A stretch of DNA of 64,000 bases. Source: Trametes villosa. Lineage: Eukaryota > Basidiomycota > Agaricomycetes > Polyporales > Polyporaceae. The first letter of the stretch is position 1; the number at the start of each line of letters is the position of its first letter. Positions 53,326 to 63,914 of the stretch are shown piece by piece. Under the pieces are notes generated by a model that worked only from the letters and a program-made list of their open reading frames with translations, was not told the DNA's origin and did not search any database. The stretch lies in assembly GCA_002964805.2 (NCBI GenBank), contig PUDQ02000057.1:1-64000 (forward strand), given 5' to 3'. Position numbers and translations under genes: made by a program.

Positions 53326-53663
53326 GTAAGGTAGGCCTCGCACAGACTCGACTATCTCTAGCGCCGAAAAGTGTCACGCTTGGCGGGGATTCGGAGAACT
53401 CCTCATATTTTGAGAAATCGACGCCCGCATTTAAAAATTCGAAACCTGGAGATTGCTTTAAATACCTTTTGGAACGATCTCCAGGAAGCAGAATTTTGTG
53501 CGAGGACGCTGTTGGTCATATTTATGCCGCGCAGCACCCAAAAACGCGGGCGCTAAGCGGCTTTTGGAGGAGGCGTGACAAGGGTTTGGGCGAGTTTTGG
53601 GTGGCACACGTAATCCGTAACGCCGTGACTCAAATAGTCGAGTCTGTGCGAGGCCTACCTTAC
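53326..53663. mobile_element. MITE, 338 bp, with perfect 30-bp terminal inverted repeats
   Basis: The left end (53326-53355, starting GTAAGGTAGGCCTCG) and right end (53634-53663) are exact reverse complements over 30 bases; pairing stops outside. TA dinucleotides at 53327-53328 and 53661-53662 could be target duplications flanking 27-bp ends, as for Tc1/mariner-type elements. The interior is AT-richer, has no ORF of note, and holds a second inverted pair, CCTGGAGAT (53445-53453) and ATCTCCAGG (53477-53485). It lies between the two carbonic anhydrases, about 0.8 kb upstream of copy 1. Confidence 0.8.
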
Positions 53664-53983
53664 CACTGCCAGGAGCAACAGTCGACCCATACGTTCAGAA
53701 GATGGGAGCTAAGCGCTAAGGAGCAACAAAGTCAGCGCATACACCCAGCTTCAGGCCTCAGGCCTCAACACTACTCACCAGTTAATAGTCATCGCTACAT
53801 CCACGTCGCCGTCAACTCGAGTACACGAACCTCCCGACAGGCATTCTCCCCCGTAGTCTTCACGCTGCACCGCTGAACCCCGAGTGCTCAACCCACACCT
53901 GGCGGAGACTACCATCTCCCGGTGTCTTCTCATAACGCGACAATAACCCAATACATGTACACATTCAGCCATTCACTGCGACC

Positions 53984-55304
53984 TCATACCGCACCGGCCT
54001 TGCCAACAGACACCCCCAAGTCGCGCATCCGCCCCGTCTCGAGCTCATACACCCACCCGTGCACCTGGACGTCCCGTCCCTTGCCCCACGCATCCTGCAC
54101 CGCGCCCGCCTGCGCGATGTTCGCGACCTGCGCGCGCACGTTCGCCTCCACGAGCTCCGTCAGGTCCTCGTGCTCCTTCGCGAGCGCCGTGAGCGGCCCG
54201 AGCCAGCGCGTGAGCGGGTCGTCCGAAGGGGGAGAGGGGGAAGAAGCGTGCGCGGCGGCGTGGCACGCCGCGGCGCCGCCGCAGTTCGTGTGCCCCACGA
54301 GGATGATGTGCGAGACGCCGACGTGCGCGACGGCGTAGGTGAGCACGGAGAGCGCGCTGTCGTCCGTTAAGTGGAATTGGCTATGCAGCGCGAGCAACAG
54401 AGGAGGGCGAGGTGGGAGGAAGGGGGAGGAGCGGAGGTCAGAACAGGGAACGGAGATCAGACGGCGGAAGGCTCACTTGGCGATGTTCCGGTGCACAAAG
54501 ATGTCGCCCGGCTTCGACGCGGTCACGACGGACTCGGGGACACGCGAGTCGGAGCAGCCGATGTAGAGCACCTGACGGGGAAAAGATGTGCGTCAGAACG
54601 TGCGTCCAAAAGGGCATGAGCTGCGAGCTGCGATCGGGCGATGGGACGATGGGCTGCGCGGGAGGCGCGGTCATGAGGCGGAAACTCTGCTCAGGTTCGA
54701 GGGCGGTCCTCTGCCGACCCAGACACTGGCCTAGCGTCGTAGAGAGCGCACTGCGATCCGATGGTGGAAGTCACTTGGACCGGATAGGCGAATACGGGCT
54801 ACAGGAGTGGGCACCGTAGACACGGTGGGGGTGTCGCGCGCCCGCGTGGCTAATTTTCGCGGGCCGACCTGCCTGGGCCAAAGCCATGGCGGCGATAGAC
54901 CCTCCAAGCCCAAGCCCATGGTCTAATGAAAGACGGGAACCTCTCCCAACGGCGCGGTGCGCCCTCGACGACGATGGGAACCGCGCCCTCGGGGTCGGTA
55001 GCGTGCGACGCTACTCACACGCCTATGCCCGCCCCGATGCCCAGAGGCCGACCCTTGCTCAATACCCCCAGCCAAGGCGTCGGCTGCTCGCCCACCGCCG
55101 CAGAAGACACCGCCCACGACATACCGCCGCGTCTCATCGCCGCCAAGCGGCCTGCGCCGCAAGCGAGAGTATTGAGTGTGGACTGACCTTGGGAGACTGG
55201 CCCTTGGCGGTCTCGGCGAAAAAGCCGGGCTCTGCGCGCTCGACGTCGTCGGCCCACTGGGCGTTGTTGGAGAGGAGGCGGGCAAGGATGTAGTCCTGGG
55301 GCAT
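53984..55304 (-). CDS. Beta-carbonic anhydrase, copy 2
   Basis: Exons 55304-55188, 54571-54477 and 54380-53984 give 202 residues with consistent phases. Zinc-site motifs are intact: [12 protein letters not shown] and [13 protein letters not shown]. It begins [14 protein letters not shown] like copy 1, and the middle exon is 95 bp in both. The first intron is 616 bp against 135 bp in copy 1, long for this genome, and is GC-rich with no clear insertion ends. Same reaction as copy 1; the two may differ in expression or location. Copy 2 is upstream of copy 1 in transcription order. Confidence 0.95.
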
Positions 55305-58300
55305 GGCTGCGAGATGTAGAGCGTGTAGTGTGTGGTGTCGACGAGGAATGGTGCGAAGAGCAGCAGAAAGCGAGTGCGGTGGCTAGGATGGGACGAGGGC
55401 AGATAAGGCGACCGCAGATCGTCGAGACGTGCGGAATATAAATGCGGGTGGAGGATGCGCGGGCGCGGGCGCGGCCGAGACGGGGAGAGCGGGTGGTGGC
55501 GGAAGCAGAAAGAGAGTGAGCGTCGAGCTGCAGTTCTGATCCCGCCACAGGCCCTGATAGATAAAGCCCCCAGCGAGTGCCCGCCCCCTCCCCCGGCGTC
55601 ATCAGGTACACCCTACCCGAATCTTCCCAGGAGTCGTCCAGCGCAGGTCGTTACGGGCCTGCCGCTGATATCCTCACGCCCGCCGTAGCAAATCGCAGTG
55701 CGTCGTCGGGGTAACCGACGATGCCCGCGCGCCGAACAGCCCTTCCGACACCTGGCGAGCGCACGCCTTGCGCACTCGCGCTATTCCTGCGCGAATCCGA
55801 AGACACTGACCTTCACCCGAGTGGCCGCTATTCCGGAGCTCTTTCACGCCCTGGCGCGGGTAGGACAAAGACGCACGTTTTGCCGTTGTGCGACCGGCCG
55901 CGCGCGATTGCGATTCCTGCACCGATTCCGAGCGAGCCTCAGCGCACCCACCTTCACATTTCCTTGTTGTGTTCCTTCGCCTACGTCGTCGGCCGTTCAC
56001 GGACATATATCAGTCCGAACGGCGTCCTGCCCTGCAACGTGCATGACGATGCCGCTATCCGCCATACCCCCGCGGCCGCGGTGACCGCGCAGGAAGACGA
56101 GCACGGACTCGGGCATGCCAGCTCAGCTGAGCGCGTTTGAAATACGGCAGCGCCCGATTTGGGCGTGCTAGCGTGGCAGGCCAGGGGAGATGCCGGCGCG
56201 ACGACCCAAGGGAGCGGGACGAGACGAGTGAGCGGCGAGCGGCGATCCAGGTCGTGTGTCGGGTGTCCAGTGTCCAGCGTACAGGATGCCGTGAGCTGCC
56301 AGAGAGGGATCCGTCGCACGTCCAGAGTGAGAGGGCGGAGGCAGAGGCGGGCAGACGTGGCACCCAGGGCGCACGCGCTTTATGCTCAGCAAAATGCCCT
56401 GCAGCCCAGTCCAGACGCAGCGCCGGAAGCCCGCCAATACAAATTGATCAACGCGCGATACGTACCTGCGCCCCCCTCCGCTTTCCTCCGCCAACGTCCG
56501 CCTTCGTCTCCTCGCTCCAGCGGGCGAATATGCACATACGGACGGCTGAGAGGATGTGCGTCGAGCGTGGATGGTATGACAAGCCAGAGCAGACGCGCGG
56601 TACACAAGCAGGAATAAGCGGGGAAGCTCGCGAAGACGGGAACGCCTTTCACTTTCCTCCGATGCCTCAGGGGTTATATAGCGAACACGAGTCATGCGAG
56701 CACCCAACCAGCAGCTCGTATACGAGGCCTATCAAGCGGAGCGGGGTCCCTGCGTGCGGGTCGTGAAGGCCAAGTCCCGGATCCGTGCTAAGGTGCCAAC
56801 GGCTCCACACCTCCTCCCACCTTCGACATAACGGATCACCCGCACACTGAACGTGATTACTGCGTCCGTCGATACATACGACGGTGCAAAATAGCAGGCA
56901 CTAGCTGGCTCCCGTGTCTTCGACACGGCCTTACACAGCTGTCTGTGGCAAGAGGGGTCCAGGAATCGACTTAGTGACCGGGGTCGTGCTATCGACATAA
57001 GCCTCGCGCCGGCACCCCCCTCCCCCCCCCTCCCCCCCATATCGGGTAATTTTCCGCATATGTTCTCGACATTTGTCTCGAAATGGGAATTGTAAGCGCC
57101 CAAATATTTGCAGACAAATGATACGTGCGCAAAAAACAGGCGTTTAGCTGCAGAGTCGCACAGCGGTTAGAAAGGTACGTTCTGACAGTAGTTCCCGAGT
57201 TTCTGACTCGTCGTTGAGCAGCAACTTCCCGCAAGCCCCAGGACCAACGGTAACCCTAACCTATGACCCATCATACACCTTGGGCACGACACTCGCGGTT
57301 GGGGCGACTTGAGGACATACTGACTGGGTTTTTACACTGTACATACATGTAATATCGCCGCTGTGGCCGTTTGGGAGCAGGAACTTGGTCCAGACACCCT
57401 CGGGCGCTCGTAGAATGGGTGGAGGTAGACGGCCTATTACACCAATCGACATAAGCCCCCCCGGCACCCCCCCCCTCCCCCTACCCCCGGTCTCGGCATC
57501 TTCCGGCGGGCCCCTCTTGGTCTGTGGTGCTTGTCCGGGCCCGCCCTCACAAAGCACCGAGTTGTTTGCTCTGCCTGGCAGGGGAGACCATACCCGTCCG
57601 GGCAACGTTCGCAACCTCATTGAACAACTCTTCTCCCGAATCCAATACCGCCCGTATGGGCTGAGCATACCATCCTAGATGGCCTCTCCGACTCGCTTCA
57701 GCTTATGGTTAGCATCTTGTGAGCGCCATCAGTCGAGAACGGGCCCGCCTCAGGAAGACCTTGGTGGAACAGGACAGCCTTGGTTGGCTCCCTTGAGCAG
57801 AAAAACCGCAACATTCCCCGCTCGGCCACAACGACTGGCCGCAACATCGCATGCGCTTCAGGCGAGCTGTCTCGCATCTACGTCAACTTATCGACATTCA
57901 CGGACTTTGGCTGGTCGCCGCTCCGGAAAACAACGCATCGAGCCCGTCGCGCCGCGCCGAGATTGGGAGCCCATCCCTCCGAAACAGGCTCGAGGTGCCC
58001 TGCGCCTGGTGAGCGAGCGTGCACTGCCAGTGACAGTGGTCGGCGCTACAGGGTTGCAACCGCGGCACCTGTCCCCGCCTTGATAGCTGCACGGCTTCTG
58101 TGACTCTGTGTCTCAAGCCGCAGTGAATGAGAGTGGTGTTTGGGGATGGTCGGGCGACCTAACGCGCCCCCGCGCGAGAGGTTCACTCACTCATGATGGG
58201 CGCTTATATGAACTGAGACGCGCTCCGTCCATAATTTCGCCGACATTGCCTAAAGCTTCAAAGTTTCGCTTCTAAAGGGCTCCCTACATGGTATTGAACT

Positions 58301-58791
58301 TCATGGTAGCGGTTTCTGTCAGAGAGAACTACAGTAACACACGAAATGGCGACCACTTACCAAATATATCGAAACCAGTTTCCTTTTTCGTTCGAGCTCT
58401 TTTACTATAGAAGATTCTATCGGCGTATAAAGAAGCCAGCTCTGCCACCATGGAGAAAGCCTGCACAATCCCCGCGGGCAGAATGGGGAATATGCATTCA
58501 CTCGCCACACGAGTGAGCGTACCTTGGACATTTGTACGTCTTTCCCGACCGCGAGATTCTGGCTGCCCATATCTCTCACCCTCGTGCTTCATCAGATACC
58601 CATTCTCCTGCGCAGCCGTTCCCATGATGGCTGGAGAAATCTATTCAAAGTCTAACGTCTCGTAGACGTACAAAGCGTTCGCATGCCGGGTCCAATTACT
58701 CATGTCGGACTGACCATGATGCTATCATGTAGATGCCTTTGTTTGCTGGGCCCTCGCGAGGACCCATAGGGTCCACTGCAAACCGGGTCGC
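55305..58791. other. Long region without a recognised gene
   Basis: About 3.5 kb. The part next to 55305 is the promoter side of carbonic anhydrase copy 2. Many overlapping GC-driven frames occur on both strands, none with a domain or splice pattern I trust. It contains a pair of similar C-rich repeats (56990-57045 and 57443-57490). Confidence 0.4.
56990..57490. repeat. Two copies of an ATCGACATAAGCC + C-rich motif
   Basis: ATCGACATAAGCC followed by CCGGCACCCCCC and long C runs occurs at about 56992-57040 and again at about 57443-57485, in the same orientation 450 bp apart. They could be remnants of a duplicated element or direct terminal repeats; no ORF links them. Confidence 0.45.
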
Positions 58792-59805
58792 TCATATCGG
58801 CGGCGTGAGCCCAATGAACTCGCGCAGCGCCTCCCGCTTCGCGTTGGTGTCGCCCGTGAGCGGCAGGCCGTACCCCTTCAACAGCGCCTCGTAGCGTTCC
58901 TCTACGGATCCCTCATGCATCAATACCAATTCTCGCCCGCGAGGAAGGAAGTGGCCGACGTACTCGTGAGATGCTCGAACTCGCCCTTTGTGTTCGGGAA
59001 GTTCGGCGGCGCCTTGCCGTTCGCGAGCACGGGCGCCATGATCTGGTGCTTGTTCACCGTCACCGCCGCGTTGTGCAGCCGCGCATACAACCGCGCCTGG
59101 CTGAAAATCCCCGCGACTTTCGTCAGCCTCTAACACACACGTAGGGAGATGAGGAAGCACGCACTCGAGCCGGATCGTCTCCACGATCCCCTGCACCTGC
59201 TTCTGCAGCTCCTCGATCGCGATCTCCGCGGCGCTCTTGAACTCGCCGTCCCGCTCCGCATACACCTCCTCCACGTCCCCTCCCCCTCCTACGCTCCGCC
59301 CCAGCGCGCGCCGCTGCAGCTGGGACAATCCTTCCTGCACCGCCTGCAGCTGCGCGCCCAGCGCCTCCTGCGCACGCTCGATCGTCTCCAGGCGCGTCGC
59401 AAGCCCCAGCGCGTCCGCTCCTGCGCCGCTGCCCCCCGCGGCGGGCGTCGGGGGCACCTCGGCGGCGGCGAGCGCGCGCGACGCGGCCGCGATCTGGTCC
59501 GCGATCGCGCTGAACAACACCGAGAGGCGCTGCGACCACAGCGGGTCGCCCTGCCCCTGCCCCTGCCCGTGTAGTTGGGAGAGGCCGGCCTGGGTGGGCG
59601 TGCCCTCGCGGATGGTGTTCACGCCCGGGCGGAGCGCGAGCGGCGTCTGCGCGTGCGGCGTGGGCGCGTTCGGGTCGAAGTTGGGCGAGAACGGGGTGTG
59701 CGCGCCGCTGGCGCCGGGCGTGTCGGCCGCGGACATCGTGCTGTGGTTGACGAGGGTGGAGCTAGACGAGTTCGGGTCCGTGGGCGGCGAGGGGCGCTCA
59801 GACAT
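58792..59805 (-). CDS. Hypothetical low-complexity / coiled-coil protein, three exons
   Basis: Exons 59805-59165, 59127-58964 and 58901-58792 give 304 residues in frame. The first intron (37 bp, GTGCGT to GAG) is very short and its ends are chosen by frame; the second (GTACGT to TAG) is clear. The N-terminus is Ser/Thr/Pro-rich. Residues about 95-210 are Ala/Gln/Leu-rich with heptad-like spacing (LETIERAQEALGAQLQAV; AIEELQKQVQGIVETI), a probable coiled coil. The C-terminus is compact: GKAPPNFPNTKGEFEHLT, RYEALLKGYGLPLTGDTNAK, ALREFIGLTPP. I recall similar C-termini in uncharacterised basidiomycete proteins but no function. Confidence 0.75.
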   Translation of the reverse strand: MSERPSPPTDPNSSSSTLVNHSTMSAADTPGASGAHTPFSPNFDPNAPTPHAQTPLALRPGVNTIREGTPTQAGLSQLHGQGQGQGDPLWSQRLSVLFSAIADQIAAASRALAAAEVPPTPAAGGSGAGADALGLATRLETIERAQEALGAQLQAVQEGLSQLQRRALGRSVGGGGDVEEVYAERDGEFKSAAEIAIEELQKQVQGIVETIRLECVLPHLPTCVLEADESRGDFQPGAVVCAAAQRGGDGEQAPDHGARARERQGAAELPEHKGRVRASHEYVGHFLPRGRELVLMHEGSVEERYEALLKGYGLPLTGDTNAKREALREFIGLTPPI

Positions 59806-61367
59806 CCAGTGCGCGCGAGCGTAGGGCGTAGAAGCCAGTCGTTTGGTACAGCGCAGAGAGCGTCACAGTCGTCTGCGGCCCGCGAGATTGGTACGCGCGA
59901 TGGAGATGCGGGTGGCGGGTGACGGGAGCGGGAGTGGGCGACCCTGACGGGAACGGCGCGCTGGGTCTCGCGGATGTCGAGAAGGCAGAAGACAGAGCGA
60001 CAGGCGCGGCGTCCGCCAATATATGCGCGCCCTTGGCGCCCCCGCGGAGCCGCGCGCTCCCCCCGCGTTCTCATGGGCCCCCCGGCGTGGGTGCGCGGGC
60101 ATTGCATGGGCGCCGCGCCGCCTGACGGGCGTGAGCACCCGGGGGGCCTGCGCCGGTGGGGGCGCGGCGGTGGGAATCGCGTCTGCTCGAGCCGAGCGCC
60201 GGGCCTGCTCGCCGGTGAGAGCAGATAGTGTGCGCGGCCCGGCTTGCAGGCCGGGGTGGGGCGTGGAAGGCCTGAAGTGTCGGATCGCGCAACGAGCCTA
60301 GAGAGGAGAATGCGCGTCGCACCGAGGAGAGGAAGGTCGGCGGAAGCTTGCTTCAAGGGGGAGGTGAGGGACGGCGCGCCCTCACGCGCAGCAGATCTGC
60401 ATCACTGCGGTCCGGAGTCGAGTAGTCGAAGCGTCGAACGCTACAAATGAACTGTCGCGCGGCTGTACACTGACGTCTCCGATCTGTGTGGCTCTGGCAC
60501 CAGCGTGAGACGCGCGATGCGTGCCTAGGGCGAAAACGTACCTGCCCACGTCAAACTCCCGCAGGGGCTTCGCACCCCACACGTTGCTATGCGCGATGCG
60601 GGAGCCGTCCATGTGAGATCTGCGTCAGAGTTCGCTGTCAATGAGATCGTGTGGGCGGGGGGATCGCAGGGCGTGGCGCGGGAGCGGGCGCGGCTCGGGT
60701 CCGGCGAAGTGAGTGCCATTGGCCGACGTGTGCGTACGCCCAGGAGGCAGTACCGCGCATGGGCGCAAGACCGCGTTCGACTGGTCGAGGTGCCGTCCAG
60801 ACGAGCGCAGCCCCGGTGTCGTCTGCGCCAAGCCATCGGCTTGTATGCGGCGTGGCAGAAGAGCGGGGTTGGACAATGGGTGTGCCTGTTTCGCCGGGCA
60901 GTGTGAATGGAGAGGTGAGAGGTGAGGTGCCGATGAGAGAAGGCGGACGCCGTTTGCTTCCTTCCATCGCGCGAGCCCCACAGCCGAAGAACAATCTTGG
61001 TGTACTGCTCTAAAGCCAAGTATAAACGATCAGCGAGAGGGATAACACGGCGACCAAGGAGCACCCACACACACGGCGCGAGCCCGAGGCCGCGGGGTCG
61101 GGCTTTCCCTTGTTCGAAACATAATTGAAAGGGTCCGAGTGCCATAAGAGAGGCATCACGTTCTGTGGTGGCGCCAGAGAGTGGTGGCACTGAAGCATAC
61201 TGCACTGGGGTAGGTGATGTGGGCGTGTTACACAACACACTACTGTACAGTCTCGAGCTTCGATGGACGGTATTCACCCAGTATGCGAGATTGACAGCAT
61301 ATCCTGACTTTCGCCTGCGCCTTGTTGCTTCTCTTGGTCTGCGAGGCGTACCCTAAGTCAACCCGTG
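59806..61367. other. Intergenic region without a recognised gene
   Basis: GC-rich 5' flank of the gene at 59805 and 3' flank of the gene at 61368. Overlapping frames are attributed to base composition. Confidence 0.4.
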
Positions 61368-61719
61368 TTAATGAGCACTTCCGGAGGCACTTAGGTTGTA
61401 TTGGACGTACTGGTTCCGTGCGACGAGGATCCTCAGTGTCCTCTCCTTCTCAATCGGCGTCATGACCTCCCAGTTTGCAACGCGCGAGAGTGTCTGCGAA
61501 GTCCACACTTAGCATCCGAGTCTCTACTTGTGCGTCATGCAGATTGGGACGTACCCCATCCTTGTTGACAACCACTGGCCCCAATTTGTCAAACTTGAAT
61601 GTCTGCCCACCGTTGACGGCTATGTTCTCCGCCTCTTCCGAGGGCGGAGGTGGGAGCGCGAGCGGGGTGCCTGCTGTAGTATCCGAAGTTTTGACTTCTT
61701 CGCTTTGAGTAGCACTCAT
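61368..61719 (-). CDS. Small hypothetical protein, two exons (tandem copy A)
   Basis: Exons 61719-61555 and 61493-61368 give 96 residues; the intron is GTACGT to CAG with a CTAAG branch-like motif. Text: TFKFDKLGPVVVNKDG, then across the junction TLSRVANWEVMTPIEKERTL and RILVARNQYVQ. This short motif set (VVN-DGT-SR-ANW-MT-E-ERTLR) is one I know from many fungal proteins without assigned function. Reading without the intron gives a false C-terminus. A second copy begins at the right edge of the window. Confidence 0.78.
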
Positions 61720-62336
61720 GGTGATCGAGAGAGCAGATGTGGACGGCTAGCAACGGTAGGTCCGAGTTGTGAGTTGGAGGTATCTTGAGGCATAGTTTGT
61801 GAGGCTCTCTGGTATAAGTGTGCGCATGGATGAGCGGAGGAAGAGCGAGCAATCGCGACCGTTCGCGATGCTTCCACTTACTCCGTCCCGGCACAAACGG
61901 GCCGGTGTCCCGCATCGCGTACTTCGAGTTTGCGACGCGACGCGTCGCGTCGCGCTGACGCACCTGCCCGCAGAGCAGCAGCAAGCTAGGCACGACGTAA
62001 CAGGTCTACCACGCTGTCCCTCATTCACACCCAACATCCGTCGCGGCACATGTAACCTCCGGTTCTCAGGCAAAGGGGGATACATCGACCGAAATCTACA
62101 TACTATCAAAACCAACTGTTCACCCCTCTCGGAGTACATGCATACTACGGAGTTCGTCGCGGGAGCGCGGGCAAAGTGGGCGGCTGTAAGCGCGAGGGAA
62201 GAAGGTCTGGAGGTGATGGCAGGGGGGTACACGAGGGCGGCAGACACGAGATCCTTTCAGGAATCCCGGGCCCCAAACGCAATACCGTACGGATCAACAA
62301 GCAAAGTGGGGGTGCGAGTGGGAGAGGAGAAGGTGA
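61720..62336. other. Intergenic region
   Basis: 5' flank of the small gene at 61719 and 3' flank of the repeat-protein gene. A tandem GCGACGCG run is at about 61935-61952. No gene recognised. Confidence 0.4.
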
Positions 62337-62818
62337 TCAGATCGGGTGGAGGGCGGGTACCGAGGCCGACGTCGCTTGCACCCCAAAGTCGGTGATGAAG
62401 GTGACCGTGTCCGGGATGAAGGTCGTGGATGACGTGACCTCGAGGGCATGAGCCTCTTCAGCCTGGACCCCGCGCCCATAGACCGTCGCGGTCTGAACTC
62501 CGCGGCGCTGGTTGACCGTCGTAGCCTGCACACCGCGACGTTGATTGACCGTCGTGGCCTGCACACCGCGGCGCTGATTGACTGTCGTTGCCTGAACGCC
62601 GCGGGCCTGGTTGATTGTCGTACTCTGGACGGCGCGCCCGCTGACGGAGATCGCGTCGGGCGTGTACGCGCTGCTCGAGACATCGGGATTCACGGCGGCG
62701 GGCACAGCGCCAACTGCATAGTACCAATAGTAAGCGAACGGCAAAAGCGGAAAAGGTGAGAGTAAGACGTACTCTGGGCGATGGCGAAAGCCGCGAGGAT
62801 AAGAGAGAGCTTGTGCAT
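62337..62818 (-). CDS. Secreted tandem-repeat protein, candidate kexin-processed peptide precursor
   Basis: Exons 62818-62773 and 62713-62337 (59-bp intron, GTACGT to CAG) give 140 residues. The N-terminus MHKLSLILAAFAIAQ is a classic signal peptide. The middle has five units of 11 residues: AVQSTTINQAR, then three identical GVQATTVNQRR, then a degenerate GVQTATVYGR. RR at unit ends is a consensus site for Kex2 protease, so secretion would release several copies of one short peptide. The C-terminal 45 residues (SSTTFIPDTVTFITDFG) are Thr-rich. No cysteines were seen in the mature part. The function of the peptide is unknown; an aggregating surface peptide, a signal or a cyclic RiPP are options. 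Confidence 0.78.
62486..62650 (-). repeat. 33-bp tandem coding repeat in the secreted protein gene
   Basis: Units of 33 bp encode GVQATTVNQRR; the three central ones give identical protein, the outer ones are degenerate. The positions are approximate. Confidence 0.8.
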
Positions 62819-62930
62819 CATCGTAGGTAGATGGAGAACGAGGGGAGAAGTGTGTGATGCAGCGGTGGAGAGTGGACGCAAGCAAAGTCGAAGTGAGCTT
62901 GTGTGTCGACTCAGAGGCCTTGCGCTGACC

Positions 62931-62936
62931 TTTATA
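62931..62936 (-). promoter_or_regulatory. TATA box of the secreted repeat-protein gene
   Basis: TATAAA on the minus strand, 113 bp upstream of the start codon. Confidence 0.55.
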
Positions 62937-63914
62937 TGCGCATTCACCAGCGCTCAGCGTCAAGATGTTGCTCTGCCTTGCTGGTGTATGTAGCACTGTC
63001 GATCGCCTGTGGGTCAGACGACGGTATCCTAAGGTCAGCGCACGTAACCTTGCCCTGCGCCAACACCGTGCAGAGACCGTTGAATGTATTTGGCGCAGTT
63101 CGCGGCCGGCCCAGGACACGGCGAAGGACGCCCTTCATGGAGTTCGGTGGTGTGTAGCAACGCTTCGCGCAACGCACGCAATTGCTCAATTATATGGCAA
63201 GCGTAATCGTTGGTTTTCGATGACTCTGCGAATCAGGGGTTTAGTAATGCGGCAGCTCATGACAGGATGCATGAGCACTTACCGTCTGCAGCCTCTTCGT
63301 CAAATCAATGACAGCCCAGGGTACCAAGATGCGAACACCGCGCAGTACGACGAGCGTCGCAGGAGCTATTCTGATCACAGAGCGTGCGAGGGGAGCAAGC
63401 TATTCCTGTTTCTGCTAGAAAGGAATGTTCCTGCGTAGCCGGCGCAAGCGAGCGCGATGAGAGTTGCCACTCACTTCAAGAAAAGGTTAGGCGTTCTCGA
63501 GGACGCCGCCCCAGTTCCGCGGTGTGGTGCGGCACGACGCTGCGCAACGACCGTTTTCCACGCATGCGTGCTATATGAATATGAAAACTGGAGCGAATGC
63601 ATGGCAACACGCTGTCAGCAGACTGGCAATAGCCTGCGCGACCCACTCACCGGCTTTGCTCAGAAGAGCGAGGCTGCGCGCGGGGTTGTACACAATATGC
63701 ATGCGTAAGACCTCATAGGCGGTCAGACCTGATAGATACTGCGCGCAGGCCAGATCATCTGAAGCGTGAGATAGAATATAGTACTATACAGTCTCGAGGG
63801 TCGATGCGCAGGATTCACAGATGTTGCCAGATTAATGGCTTTTCTTGATCATCGCTACCGTCCTGTTGTTTTTCCTGCTCTGCGAGGCGTAACCTGTATC
63901 GGCCGGCATCCGAG
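62937..63914. other. Intergenic region, partly a duplicated 3' flank
   Basis: No gene recognised. From about 63781 the sequence resembles 61243-61370 (shared CTCGAG-centred text and TGCGAGGCGTA), the 3' flank of the small gene copy A. Confidence 0.45.

Noticed and set aside
55697..56766. Several overlapping ORFs of 100-200 codons on both strands
   Set aside because: Arg/Pro/Ala-rich in all frames, as expected from GC-rich noncoding sequence.
57246..57262. Telomere-like GGTAACCCTAACC
   Set aside because: A single short occurrence inside the window; not an array.
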